Assembly: GCA_025617745.1 (NCBI GenBank)
Contig: CM046856.1
Location: 49,294,873 to 49,358,872 of the forward strand
Origin: Heliocidaris erythrogramma
Taxonomy: Eukaryota; Echinodermata; Echinoidea; Camarodonta; Echinometridae
Length of the DNA: 64,000 nucleotides
Reading direction: 5' to 3'
The number at the start of each line of letters is the position of its first letter. Position 1 is the stretch's first letter. The translations under genes were made by a program, and so were the position numbers. The notes below the pieces were generated by a model that was not told the DNA's origin, ran no database searches, and worked only from the letters and a program-made list of their open reading frames with translations. Of the stretch, positions 11,425 to 23,754 are shown in pieces.

Positions 11425-11908
11425 CACTGTAAAAACTTAAGTGCTGTATATAGCACCTTTTGAGGGCATGCATAGGGACTGCACTCAGAGTGCTATTTCA
11501 GCACTTTCACGGGAGCTGGACCGGCTCCTTAAACTGCTAAACATTCATTAAAAAAATGATTTTGGCGAGCCTCGAACCAGGGTCCGCTGATCGAGAAGTG
11601 CTGGCATTACCGCTAGACTAACTCACATCGTACGATTTAGAGCAGATCATATTGTTACATAGTGAATTTACGACACCACATAGTTCATGTTATCTACTTG
11701 ACTCCCATGACTAAACTGGATTGCAAGAAGCATTCGTTAGTCCATCGGTAACGTCAGCGCCTCTCAATCAGCGGAACCTGGTTCGAGGCTCGCCACGGTC
11801 ACATTTTTTTTTTTGCTGGTAAATTAGCACACTACAAGTGCTATAAACAGCATTTCAGGTGCAGTCACTATACATGCCCCTAAAAGTAGCACTTTAGTTT
11901 TTACAGTA
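11425..11908. repeat. TIR element carrying two divergent tRNA-like units
   Basis: The ends CACTGTAAAAACTTAAGTGC and GCACTTTAGTTTTTACAGTA are inverted and flanked by TA. The two arms each hold a tRNA-like unit. On the minus strand (about 11575-11640) there is an A-box TTAGTCTAGCGGTAA and a B-box CTGGTTCGAGGC. On the plus strand (about 11748-11798) there is GTTAGTCCATCGGTAA and CTGGTTCGAGGC. The anticodon-arm region (GCGCCTCTCAATCAGCG on the plus unit) looks tRNA-Glu-like. Two further copies lie at 59030-59532 and 62916-63417. Confidence 0.8.
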
Positions 11909-14289
11909 TAAGGCAGACATCCAGGATGATTTTAGTTCTGTATTACTTCTCGACACCGAAACCCATCGATATTGTAGAGATCTTTTTTTTTTTGGAATTA
12001 AGTATCCCTCGAATCTGTGTTAACGTTCTCTTATTATCTGCCTTCTTCGAAATCAATGTTCGTTAGTCTAGTATCTGTGGTTACTGTATTGTGGATGATA
12101 CCCGTTGGCGGATAGAGTTCACCACATCGGTGCTTAATTAAACGAAAACTAGATTTTTACTGCAAAGTATTACTGGTTATCTAAAAAAATAAAGGAAAAC
12201 TAGAGTTGTATTTCAATGTATTAATGGTTATCTAGAAAAAAGTGATTTCACTACAAGCTTTAAAGGAATTATTAAAAAACAGGAATAAGCTTTTAGAGAA
12301 AAAAGAAATTAAACTTAATACGTGTGATTTCGCATAACAAAATATAAGGATTCAGCATTGGAATCTCACCAAAGCCACGACTTATCGACTTAGGGGAATA
12401 TGAACAAGAATTCCATTAAGTTTCTACGCGACACTCTTTGTTTTCATCGTATACCTCTTCTTAAAGAATCAAGTAGAGAGATTCTATAATCACGACAATG
12501 ATGGTTAAATGCGTAATTGTGGAGCATATTTCCACAGCAACAAATCCCATGTAATACATGTTCTGAAAGTACAAATTGCAACGAATATTTTTGCAAGATT
12601 TGCGAGGAGAAACAAAATATCACCTTTGTTATACATGTATATTCTGTTGTTAACCATTGTCAAAAACATGGGTCTGCTTTTTTTTAAACCAAAGTATTAA
12701 GAGAAAATTAAGAGTTTCTACAACATTACATAATAAATTATTATTTACATTTTACCAGCAGAAAGGCAATATCCAGACGAGTGATGTGGTACATCGTACT
12801 TAGTATTTGACATATTATTTGAGCGAAGTGGCGTAAGGTGAAAATGATAAAGGAAACTTTAGAATTGTTTTAAGTGTTTTAATTAAAGGATTTTAAACTA
12901 TGTACATCGAGTAGAAAGGTAACATTTGAAAAAATATAAGCTATTGAGAGCGAGAGAAAGAGAGAGAGAGAGGGAAAGTGAGTGAGTGTGTGTGTGTGTG
13001 TGTGCGTGTGTGTATGTGTACGTGAGTTATTGCGTAATTAGATACTATGTGAAGGTATATGTGCGGCGCGGGCTTGTGTGCGCTTGTGTAGGTGTGTATG
13101 TGCGGGCGGGGGGGGGCTGTGTGGGTGTGTGTGTGTGTGTGTGTGTGTGTTTGGGAAACAAGAGGGGGACGAGGCAGAGAGAGAGAGAGGGGGGATCTGG
13201 AGAGAGAATATAAAAAGAACGGTTGAAAATACGGAGATAAAAGATCATAGATAAGGTTTTAAATAACAGAGGTGTGAAGAGGTCAACCTTGCGTTATCTT
13301 GACAATTTTACATGATAAAGAGAGTGAAAATTATTATTATAAAAACGCGACAGCACGAAAAGAGTTCGCTTAAGTGTTGGCTAATGGATCGGAGTACGTG
13401 CAGGAAATAAAGTAAAAACAATTTGCACAACCTCACTTAGGAACCAGACAAAAAAGAAAGAAAGAAAAAAAAAAGGTTGTACCTCCAAGATAACAAGGGA
13501 AGGGCGGGCAACATGTCGTAAACCTTATCTAGATAAGATATGAAATGATTAATTAAACAAAGGACACTTTAAAAAAGAAACACAAAAGGCCTAAAAGAAT
13601 AAAATTATGGAGAGAGATTTATTTTTAAAGGTCACAATACTTTTCAAAATCACCATGAGGGTAATTTTAATGTATTACCTAAACAAAACAAAACAAAACA
13701 AAAATGGTGTTTTTACTATAGTATAGGTTATAATACTGGTATATTTTAATATGTGCTATGTAATTATACCTCAATATTACCATTTTCATTTTAATGCTCT
13801 CGATTTTCTTTCATATTAAATCCTGATATTTTTTTTCTTAAATATATTAAAATGGAGATGAATCACTTTTAATAATCATGAATAATTTTGTGTTTAAAGA
13901 TAATGTTAAGTTCTGGTCATGAGATTGAAATGTGAAAGATATTGTCCAAAAGCAATTGGGAAAGGCTGATTATATAGCACATAAGAATTGGTGTATGATG
14001 TTAGGTTTTGGAATCACCAAAATGATAAGAAATTGACTCAGTCCTGCTGAGAGACACATGCACTACACACAGAAATGTGTATAAATGTTGGGCTGTTTCT
14101 TGCCATATTTTAAAAGGTGAGGGCATTTCAAGAGCAATCCTTTTCAGGGGACGTTTCTACTATCATAATCTCCCAAACTAACGTAAAAAGAATGAGAAAG
14201 CTCACAAATTTATTTGTTACCTTTCCCAAAACTCAATCTTCTCTTTAAAAGTGTGATTGTATCTATGTCATTATTAAAAGTTCATTAGT
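11909..14289. other. Intergenic stretch with simple repeats
   Basis: It contains a two-unit tandem repeat of about 51 bp (about 12144-12246, each unit starting GAAAACTAGA and containing GGTTATCTA) and GA/GT microsatellites (about 12948-13016 and 13121-13150). Frames in the GT tracts are Cys/Val-rich repeat translations. No gene recognised. Confidence 0.5.
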
Positions 14290-14656
14290 AGGAGGTATCG
14301 TAGTCGAGTGTTTTAAACACTTGACTGGAGATGCGAAGGTCGTGGTTCGATCCCCGGCACGGCACTTGTGTCCTTGAGCAAGGCATTTTGTATAAATTGC
14401 TCCTCTCCACCCAGGTATTAAATGGGTGCCCGGTGGGATGCGAAAGTCAGTGTGATTGGATTAGCATGTGCGCGCCCATTCAATGCTCCCCAGTGGAATT
14501 GAGAAGTAACATGCAATGTGTGCCGGCGAGCCTGAATCCGATGACCGGGGTAATTATATATCTTTAAAGCGCTTAGAAACATCGTAGAAGTATTAGATGC
14601 TATATCAATCAAGATTATTATCAAGATGATGATTATTATTATTATCTCAGGTTATA

Positions 14657-14711
<55 letters not shown>

Positions 14712-14740
14712 CATCATCATTATTATCATTATTATTAGCA
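14290..14740 (+). repeat. tRNA-derived SINE, second subfamily, with ATT tail
   Basis: The head has TATCGTAGTCGAGTG (A-box region) and GTGGTTCGATCCCC (B-box, near 14343), with a long variable region suggesting a Ser- or Leu-type tRNA ancestor. The body has CCTTGAGCAAGGCA, CTCCACCCAGG and TGGGTGCCCGGTGGGA. The 3' part is AAAGCGCTTAGAAACATCGT followed by an ATATCAATCAAGATTATTAT tail running into an ATT microsatellite (about 14626-14738). Confidence 0.85.
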
Positions 14741-15562
14741 AAGCCGTATTATCCAAGTAATGTCATAACATGAAAATCACATGATGTATTGTCTTTTGAA
14801 TGAAAACATATGTGAATTAATGTTCACTCGTATATCATAGTCGATTTATGTCAACCGAGGGAGATAAACATTGTGTATCACTAAGAAAATATGACTGTAA
14901 ACACCTGCTTTAAATATATAATCATCGTGGATCGATGGATCCCACGTTTAATAACGTCTGGTATTACAGTTATGTCCTTATCCCCTTTCTGATGATACTA
15001 GTAAAAATTCATAAATCCGTATTTACTTCACGAGCGTTCGAGCAAAATTGCTTTTTATTGTATTTTGTGGTTAAACTACAGTGCGAGGTCGCACGGCTAA
15101 ATAAAATGCCATAATTAGCCAGGATTTTAATGGCAATTTGTTCTTTTCTATAATATTGATTTCAGTCATAATACATTTTATTTACCCACGGTAGTCTCAT
15201 GAGTATTGATCCTGTATTCCCGGTGACTACCTCGTGGTAGACACAATGCTCTTTTAGGAACAGTTTTTGCCCCTTCTTAGTGGCTTTTGCCATTTATAAC
15301 TCCACTTTATGGGTAACGATTCGAAACAAGCACTATCAAGTCAACACTATCAACACAACACTATGGGTGTTAGCAGATAAGTGGAACGTTTGTTGAAATG
15401 AACTTTGGTACCAATGAGTCAAGGTGCTGAGTACTCTCAAAATTACCGAGACCATCGTCTGTGTTGAGACGAATCAACAACTGGGTCATGCGAATGTCAT
15501 GTCCTCACCATTTCTTTCTACATGAAATGCCATACATTTTCTCGTACGAGAATGAACCTTAA

Positions 15563-15741
15563 GGGCTGGTCACATCTATCCGATAATCCGATAACGATAA
15601 CGAGATTTTTCATTAAAGGTCCACCCTACACCTGTCCTATTAATATACACGAGCATACTCACACGCACGTACAACATTGTAGGGTGTACCTTTAATGGAA
15701 AAGCTCGTTATCGTTATCGGGCAAAATAATGTGACGAGTCC
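15563..15741. repeat. Palindromic MITE with TTAA target duplication
   Basis: The arms GG(G/A)CT(G/C)GTCACAT..CCGATAACGATAACGAG..ATTAAAGGT(C/A)CACCCTACA are inverted about a short loop. TTAA flanks both ends exactly (15559-15562 and 15742-15745). A TTAA duplication is known for piggyBac and Kolobok transposons; which group applies cannot be settled here. The element is 179 bp and non-coding. Confidence 0.85.
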
Positions 15742-16359
15742 TTAAGAGGCGTTGATGTTCAAATCATTGGGAGATTCCCAGCGTGACATTTATCAACCCG
15801 TTGCAATTTGTCTATTAGACGGCAGCAAGGTAAAAAATTAACGTACGCCATTATATTATGATCTCATTGTCTCTGACTCTTTATCATCAAGAATGGAAGC
15901 CGGAACCCTAATCTAATGAACTGGTCGTGTTTTTAATCCTTGATTCGAGTTGTTGAGAAAAACCTCAAACAAACAAACAAATATGATAAAGATTGTAAAC
16001 TGGAGTTAGCCTTTACTGAAATTAATGACCTACCCATAAAATCCGCCTATTATTCTCAGAAAAGGGGAAGACTTTTACCAAGACAATCTCGCCCCATCAT
16101 CAACAAGGGGCATTTTTATTCTTCTGCCACAGTATTTTTGTCACTTAAGTATTAGCAAAACGTACTATTCAAATGACATCTCCCCCCCCCCCCGTTGAGT
16201 TCGATTTGAAGTTTATTATGGACATAACATGCATGATCAACAACAGCGACGACGATGACGACATGTGACCATACAAGTGTTATTTTATTACAAATTGCAA
16301 ATACATAAAAAGAGTAGAATACGTGCAATATGTTTAGCCTCCATCACAAATACCATTAA

Positions 16360-17003
16360 GAACTGCTACGAACGCCGTACGAAAGATTTTTAGACCATTT
16401 CGTAAGAGGGTTCCTTTGTAAAGCAGTCCCCGAGACTGAAAGGACTACCCTGATTAAATAAAACGTGAAATAAAATAAATAAATAAGATCTTCTCAAGAA
16501 GGCCGTACGAAACCAGCGTTCGTAGACCGTTCGTAAGTTTGCAGCCTGGTCGATGGTCTGGTCCAAGAGTTTTTTCAACGTCGTACGAAACCCCCTCTTA
16601 GTAAGGCGGCCGTACGAACGTCGTAAGAACCACCGAAGATTTTGTAGGGTCCAGAGACAATTCTAGAAGCCTTAAATTCTTACGATAATCGTGAGAACGC
16701 CTTAAGTTGTTCATAGAGGGCTCTTTCCTTACGAACGGAGATCCGTACGGCGCTCTTACGAACGATTCTTGTATTACGAACGTATTCTTACGAAAAACGT
16801 ACAAACTCTAGGGCCATTGTATAACCGAAAATCACTTCGTTTCTCAAGAAGGTCTTAAGTTGTTCTTGCGAATTAAACGGCGTTCGTACGAACTTCTCAG
16901 GAAGGCCATAAGAAGCTATGCCCCATCTACGAATCTTTACAGTGAGATTCGTACGAATGCATCGTTCGAATGCATCGTTCGTACGAACCTTTGCGACCGT
17001 AGC
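16360..17003. repeat. TTCGTACGAA-dense element, probably a MITE
   Basis: More than a dozen variants of CGTACGAA or TTCGTACGAA occur in about 640 bp, far above the surroundings. The edges CTACGAACGCCG (left) and CGACCGTAG (right) are roughly inverted, and TTAA lies on both sides. The style matches the CGTACGAT-rich element at 1669-2194. Frames of 62-88 aa on both strands here are by-products of the repeat. A TGACGTCA octamer follows at 17044-17051. Confidence 0.6.
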
Positions 17004-18079
17004 TTAAGATATTTTAATGGAAAAGATCATCACGGCGTTATGATGACGTCACACCATGGCTCTTCCTCCTCCTCCTCATCCTCATTTATTATCTACACAG
17101 TGAAAAGCGAATTCCCTTCTTAATCTCATGCCAGTAAACATTCTTTATCTTCACAACAGATGGCAAATCAGAAACAGAAACGCATCTCAATAATTTGAAG
17201 AAGATTAAAAAATGGATTGAGCTAAGCTGGTCACATCTAAAAAAGAAATCCCTGACAAGATTTCATCGATTTCACCACTCAAAGCAATAATCGTATAGAT
17301 ATTTGCTTACCAACCAAATCATATTACTTCAGAAAAAAAATCAAAATTCGAATCAATTCATCTCATCTGTTGTTTTCTTCTAACTATAATTTTCTTTAAT
17401 TTATAAGATAGTGTTTTCTTGAAGGTATCATCAAACATTTTGTATAACTATAATGTAAATTGATCCATTTGATTTGGGACATCAATATAACTAATAAAAA
17501 CAAATGGGGAAATCTTCCCCGAGGTCTAATGTCCAAAATGCACCCAGAAAAGAAAGAAGTACCAACAATTAAATTCTAAATCCACTAGGAGAAAATCGAT
17601 TTGCTTTATATTTTCCAAATTGTTTATTAAGTACTTTTTAAAGATGGAATTCGCACAATTTAGCCATTTTCATTTTCACCCTGCTATGTTAAGTTGTGCT
17701 TTTCTTCTTATGCCTTTCAATGTTTTATTTCGATGACCTTACTTACTTACCATGCTATTATTATCAGACTATATAAAGATCATTTAAATATCAGTTATGA
17801 TCATTTTTAATGATTTATTTGTACAGAACTAATATGAACTTTTGAAAGGGCTTTAATTTTCATTTCTGCTAAATTTCGTTTTCTTTTTACGGCAGTGTAA
17901 ATAATGAAGATAAATATCGCCTTTACCTTTTTGTATAATGACCAAAGGTGGCCAGAATGGTAGAAAAAGCACAAATAGATAATTAAATCGACTTCAAAAT
18001 GATAAAGAGTGGCATCATAATAATAACGACAAGAAGAACGGCCAATCAGAAGCAATTATTTCAGTAGCTTATAACAGTT
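17004..18079. other. Intergenic stretch, no gene recognised
   Basis: A short TCC repeat near 17062 (one unit longer in copy 2) is the only simple feature. The 82-aa minus frame at 17807-18055 is altered by a one-base difference in copy 2, arguing against coding function. Confidence 0.5.
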
Positions 18080-18122
18080 GTCGGTAAAAATCACCGACAA
18101 AACGCTTGATAAAACGCTCCCC
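18080..18122 (-). repeat. Dispersed repeat terminus (GGGGAGCGTTT end)
   Basis: Read on the minus strand this is GGGGAGCGTTTTATCAAGCG followed by TTTTGTCGGTGATT. The same terminus occurs on the plus strand at 22123-22165. The two are oriented away from each other, so they are ends of separate elements, not TIRs of one 4-kb element. Confidence 0.6.
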
Positions 18123-18978
18123 TGGTTTCAACAAAGAAACATGACGTTAATATCATCACAAAGAGAAGGCATTTCAATCACGGAACACCAAGTATTTGGA
18201 ATACAACCTAAATATCCATATTTCAGATCCCACTGCCGTTTATCATGAAAAACAATGCTTATCTTGCGGATGTTTTCTATTATTTCTCACCTCGCATTCG
18301 CATACACGATCCACATATCCTCTTTGAACTCTTAAAGATCGAGATCACAAACATAGCTTCCGGAACATGAGCTTGATTACAATTATTTATTGGTTTCAGA
18401 TTACAAAACTGAGATGAGTTCTAACCCTCAAAGGCGGTAAATTATACTTCTTTGTATTTTTTTTATACAAGACTCTGTGTTCCTTTTTGACTGCAGAACT
18501 TTGATGCATAACTAACGAGAACATGGGCTGAGTGTCAGCGAGATGAGTGTGGATGAAGAGGGGGTCGTTTTGACGACCGCCGCAAGAATCAATATTGTGC
18601 GGTTTTTGCGTTACCTTGGATGACCTGGGTACACATCTAACATCTTCCCATAGGGGTGATGTAAAAGCCACGTCTTTGCCAGAAGTGTGAATAAGGAGCA
18701 CATTTTTTTCTTCTCTCAATCAGTTTGATGATGGATCGGGTTGCTGTTTTACGTGCGCTGTCACCGATCTACTACTACAGACGCGTGCAAATAGGCTAGG
18801 AGCCTGTCCCGTAACAGTCACATCATTTTACCCACAATATTTGACCCCTTAAAGCTACTTGGACCATCTAAGTAATTAACAGAAAGATTTTCAGCCTGAC
18901 CGTAGCCGTGGGGTTTAGCCTCAGAGCCCCCGAAAGAGACCCCAAAGTAGGGTCTATTTCACCCACATCTCCTCCATG
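18123..18978. other. Intergenic, one unassigned 107-codon frame
   Basis: A 107-aa minus-strand frame (18396-18719) is unchanged in copy 2 but has no signal peptide, transmembrane segment or motif I recognise. Identity between copies reflects their near-identity overall and is not evidence of coding. I do not call it a gene. Confidence 0.4.
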
Positions 18979-19236
18979 CACCAAACTTTGTCAGCAGGAA
19001 GAAGTATGACTGGACATTACAAAACACAAAAACTGACAAAAAAATTCAGTCGGACGGCCCTTAAAAATTTGGGTGAAATTTTCCCCTTGAAGCCTACGGA
19101 CCAAATTCTGTCAGAAGGAAGAACTATGGATGTATTTTACAAGTATAAAACTGTAAAAAAAATTGTCCATCGGGAAGGGGTGTCAGAACCGGGGGGGGGG
19201 GGGTGAATACGGCCCCCCCCCCCAAAAAAAAAAAAA
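18979..19236. repeat. Two-unit ~120-bp tandem repeat with G, C and A runs
   Basis: ACCAAACTTTGTCAGCAGGA (18980) and ACCAAATTCTGTCAGAAGGA (19100) begin successive units 120 bp apart. The second unit runs into poly-G, poly-C and poly-A tracts (about 19191-19236). Copy 2 carries about 72 extra bases after the A run. Confidence 0.65.
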
Positions 19237-22200
19237 TGATAACTCAGAAGTGATTTATTCAATTCAGTTCAAATTTGCATAACATAATTTTGTGCGTGCA
19301 CCTCCTTTTCAATGCCACCTCTCACTTATGTACGCACGTTACCAGTTTGGCTCTGTTTTCATGGGTTTTAGTTTGAAATAACATTTCCTGAAAATTGCCA
19401 GTGGTTATCTACTATAACAATGCATGCACCAGACCCAAATATGAATGTAAGAACATTTCAATAACCACTTACACAATTTGAGCATACTTGATCCAATTAG
19501 GAAATGATTTTGGCCGCGGGCAGATTTTAAAGAACATTTTGCGATAGTACTACTATACATGTACATGTATATGCGTATGTACAATACCAATATTGTAATT
19601 GTGTTTGTGATAGTGTTTACCAAATCACAGAACTATAAATGTTTGGCTTTTTACGTCACTGTGCAAAGGAGTGAGGGTAATGCTGCTTGTTCATTAACTA
19701 GGTGATAATTATAAACAAATAATGAGACATCTGCGATTCATAATCAACAGACTCGTTTGCTTTTCAAGCAAAATGACATAGTATTTTATTGGCTGTTCCG
19801 AAAAGCCAGGGTGAGTGGGCGTTCAGAGAAGCAGTCAGAATTATGAAAAGTTTCCACTTTGGGGATTATAGGACTGACATGCGATATTACCGACTCAAGG
19901 GTGTGGGTGTGTTATAATATCACACTCAACGATTACTGAATTTCGTGTCTTACTTGACCGTATACAAATAGAAGAATTTCAAGAAAATGGTGGTTAGGGG
20001 CATTGATTCTTCTTCAGGATAAAGGTGGAATACATTTAGTAGAATTATGTTTTCCATAGGTCACATTTTTTCCTCCAAAGTTATTAGGGGTAACCCCCGC
20101 CCGGAGTTATCCCCCTGATGGCCACGGAGTGAGTTATTTCATTGTCACCCTCATCCTCTCCCTTCCTGGTTAGGGTTTTTGCCATTCCAGTAGCTTTAAT
20201 GCCAAACGTGATATTTCTTTCTGCAAAAGGAGAATGATTATTCATGGTTTTAGATTACTGGCTTAGGTAACATAGGCCGGGAAAGTTATCTATTATAAGA
20301 GTCTAATCCGTTTCAACTTGTAGCCTATATTCCCAGGTGAATTTGAGTTCTATGGAAGCACTAATGAAAACACTTGTGATCTTAAGATTAACGTGATCAA
20401 GCAATGGAGCAGTAAGAATAAGTAATGCAGAAGCAATGCCAAATTGGAAAGATGAGCAGCTCATTAGATCGACAGTAAGAATAGTCAATTCTTGATGTCT
20501 ATTTCTTATGCAAGAAATTCAAGCAAATAGGCTTATAATTCCTTGTATCACCTTCCTGCAACTAGGCGCACATGGACAAAATAGCATTACAGGTTTCCCC
20601 TGTACAAACCTTCTCATAGTCCTTCATAACCGCTGTATAGCTGTTGCTATATCAGGCATTCTACAAAATTACCTTTATATAAGGGTTACGCGGAGGCATT
20701 GTTAGAAATATATTTCGTTTGTACCTTACTTGACTTAGTGTAATGAGAGTCTCGTCGATTTTTTGAAATAATGCAATATATTTCCTTTGGCCAATCTGAA
20801 ACCAAACCATATTACGTGTTTACGGATGATCAAAGGAAATGGAGGGGGTGGACGATCTACGCGGAGTATATTCCGTTCACCTAAAAATTATTTCATATAA
20901 AGAGTATAATATACGCAAATGCGCCAGCACAGAATTGCACATTTCAGTGACATAAGGCAGGAGTCCTGTCTACAAAGTTGATGTGCGATTTTTTTTTCAA
21001 GGTCAAAGCTCCAAGCATTACAATTATGATCCATAAATATTAAATGCTACACGAAAGCAACGTTCAATTTAATTTGTATGATATGTACGCCCTCTTTCAA
21101 AGCAACTCCTCGGTGAATTCAGATTTTGCAGTGGGTGCTCGTTTCCGGAAACGTTCTCCTTGTGAGAATAGCAACCTCAGGGTATGGGTTAATCGGAAAG
21201 CATTTGAGACGCCATTAGCAAGGTCCTCATTGACAACAATCTCGTTCTACCCCTAGAGTGGTGTAGCTACAGGGGACACAGGGGGCATAATGAAATGGCC
21301 AGAAAAGAAAGGAAAAAAAAGTAAAGAGAGAGAAAATGGGAGAGAGGGGGCGGAAGGAACGTGAAAGAAGACGTACCACTCCTCCTACACCCTCCACTAA
21401 TGAATTACCTTTATGGATTTGCATTTTATTAGTAGTATTAATGTCATCATGATTATTATTAATTTTCACGCGTCATATCAACACATATTAACACAAAAAG
21501 TACAATGTTTGACGGAGGCTGAAAAAGTGAAACCAATCACTGATGTCGTCAGGCATTCAGCTCCCAATTAAGATTGATGCCCCCCCCCCCCCCCCACTGG
21601 AGCCAGTTCCCCCTCAATGCCTGGAGCCGCGCTGCGCCTCTGAAGTCCCTGTGCTATAATGACCTATTGGATTCGTCTTAACGCATGAAACGGATTAGCT
21701 TCTTAGCTGTAAACAGGTGTGTCCTGAGAGTAGGAAAAGAAGATGTAATGTAGTTTTAAGAGTTTAGAGGATTCGGGAAGCCCCAGGACAAGTTTCATGA
21801 TCGATAGGATTTCTTCACTTTCAAAAACAGATCTGTAATATGTAAAAAGATTGCTCGGATTAGTCATAATGCTGTCAGTCATTCGCAAATAAATACGACG
21901 ATTAACATAATCCAACTTTATAACATGTATTATGATCAGCCGCTCTAAGAATATCTTGTTCAAAATTTACATTTATCTTGGATACGGATATCTTTCCCTT
22001 TTAACTTATTAAAATGTTGAATGTCGTTGCTTTAATTTGATATTGATTATATTTTATCATGAAAATCATCGCAATGAATGGATGGATTGTTGTGTATATT
22101 AAAGAAATAATAATACATACATGGGGAGCGTTTCATCAAGCGTTTTGTCAGTGATTTTCAAAACTGGACATTTTTGTGGTTGTTACTTGAACTTTCCTTT

Positions 22201-23754
22201 GTTTCGAATCGATATGCCCTTCAGTCATTCGAAATGAATGTTTTGTCGGCTCTTTCGACTCTATTTTTTTTAAAGGAAAAGCAATAATCAATAAGTGAGA
22301 TCAATTCAGACGCTCTTTTCACGTACTTCACAAAAGTGGCAACGTTCGAAATCAAAACGTTTAGACCTTGGTGGATTTCCTTTCAACATGGATCAAACAA
22401 AGCGTAGATGACAACAAAATGAGATAACTACGTGACTGAATGGGGATGGTAGGATATCCATGTATCATGCCTTGAAGACATCCGACGCTTCTCATCAACA
22501 GCACCTAATCCGTGTTTGGTGTGCAACCCACCAAGTATCAAACTTTCCTTGTAGCGCACTTTACTCTATTTCGTTGTCACGCTTCAAGGCTCGGTTTTGT
22601 TCAGTCATCGTATAGGCCTGTAACATCCGAAACGCACTCAATCAGGGTCAGTGGCGTACCCACGAATTTTAAGGAGGGGGGGTGTTTTACTCCAAACTTC
22701 TCTGACAAGCAAAAAAAAATTAAAATGCAAAAAAAAATTAAAAGGTTATCAGCATTTTGCATTTCTTTTGTATTAATAGTATATTAATACATGGTTAATT
22801 GGGAGTACGTACTATTGTACAAACTCACAACCATGTATTAATAGTTTTATAAAACGGGTCGGCAATATGATTATGAAGTCTATAAAATGGTTACGAACCC
22901 CATAGAAACGCCAAGAGTCGCACAGTCATGGAGGCTGCCATTTGCTTTCCTGGATGACATCACATAAGCGCAGCCAACAATAGTCATGCGCGTTTCAGTG
23001 CGCGCAGGCAATCCCTGCGCTAAAATGACAATTAAACTACGCGATTTCATTGCGTTTTAAGTTTGCACGCACCAGATGTACGCGTACGCGCAGCTCAGCC
23101 GTGCTATAGAACCTATTTGCCGTGCGTTAGTGCTTTTTTTTGCACGGTCACGTGGTGTTATTTGACCAATCAGGATGGCTACATTCTTGAACCCGTTTTA
23201 TAATACCTAATAATGCACGGCCCTAAGGAAGAGCAGTATTAATACTAAATGACCATATCATAATAATAATATTATTATTATTATGAATAGTTGTTGTTAT
23301 TATTATCACTACTACTACTGCAAATATTATTATTACTATTATTATTAGTAGTAGTAGTAGTAGCAGTAGTAGTAGTAGTAATAGTGATAGTCGTAAATGT
23401 ATAATTAGGCCACACTGGCGGACACGGACAATTTTCTTTCATTTCATTTCATTTCATTTATTTTCCATTTTCAACATAATATAACGTAATTACATCATAA
23501 ATAATATCATAAACCATTTTCAACAATATAAAGACAAACGTAAATACATCGTAAATAATATAAACAAGTGAAACGACAATAATTTCACTATAGATTTTTC
23601 AGTAAATTTTCAGTATTTTAATATTCAACCATTAATCTACCACTTTTTTATTTTTCCAGAAAATAATTCCCTGTAATCCTATCCCTCGCATTATTCCCAT
23701 AGCATTACTTAATATTTCCTTGAAATATATACACTTCCATGTAGCATCCGCTTA
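19237..23754. other. Long intergenic stretch, no gene recognised
   Basis: Contents noted: a C run at about 21582-21596, a GGGGAGCGTTT repeat terminus at 22123-22165, a hAT-like end CAGTGGCGTACCCACG at 22649 followed by A-rich sequence, and an ATT/TAG compound microsatellite at about 23262-23395. All frames are under 95 codons, without known domains or splice-supported exons. Confidence 0.45.
22123..22165 (+). repeat. Dispersed repeat terminus (GGGGAGCGTTT end)
   Basis: GGGGAGCGTTTCATCAAGCG then TTTTGTCAGTGATTTTC matches the minus-strand terminus at 18080-18122 with few mismatches. The rest of the element to the right was not delimited. Confidence 0.6.

Noticed and set aside
16360..17003. CRISPR-like or regulatory array of CGTACGAA words
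   Set aside because: Spacing is irregular, there are no uniform repeat-spacer units, and the host is evidently eukaryotic; a MITE with motif amplification fits better.
18396..18719. 107-codon minus-strand frame conserved in copy 2 (38809-39132)
   Set aside because: No recognisable domain, and conservation only reflects the near-identity of the two 20-kb copies.
18080..22165. Single 4.1-kb transposon bounded by inverted GGGGAGCG repeats
   Set aside because: The GGGGAGCG termini face inward toward each other's spacer, so they are ends of two separate elements pointing away.
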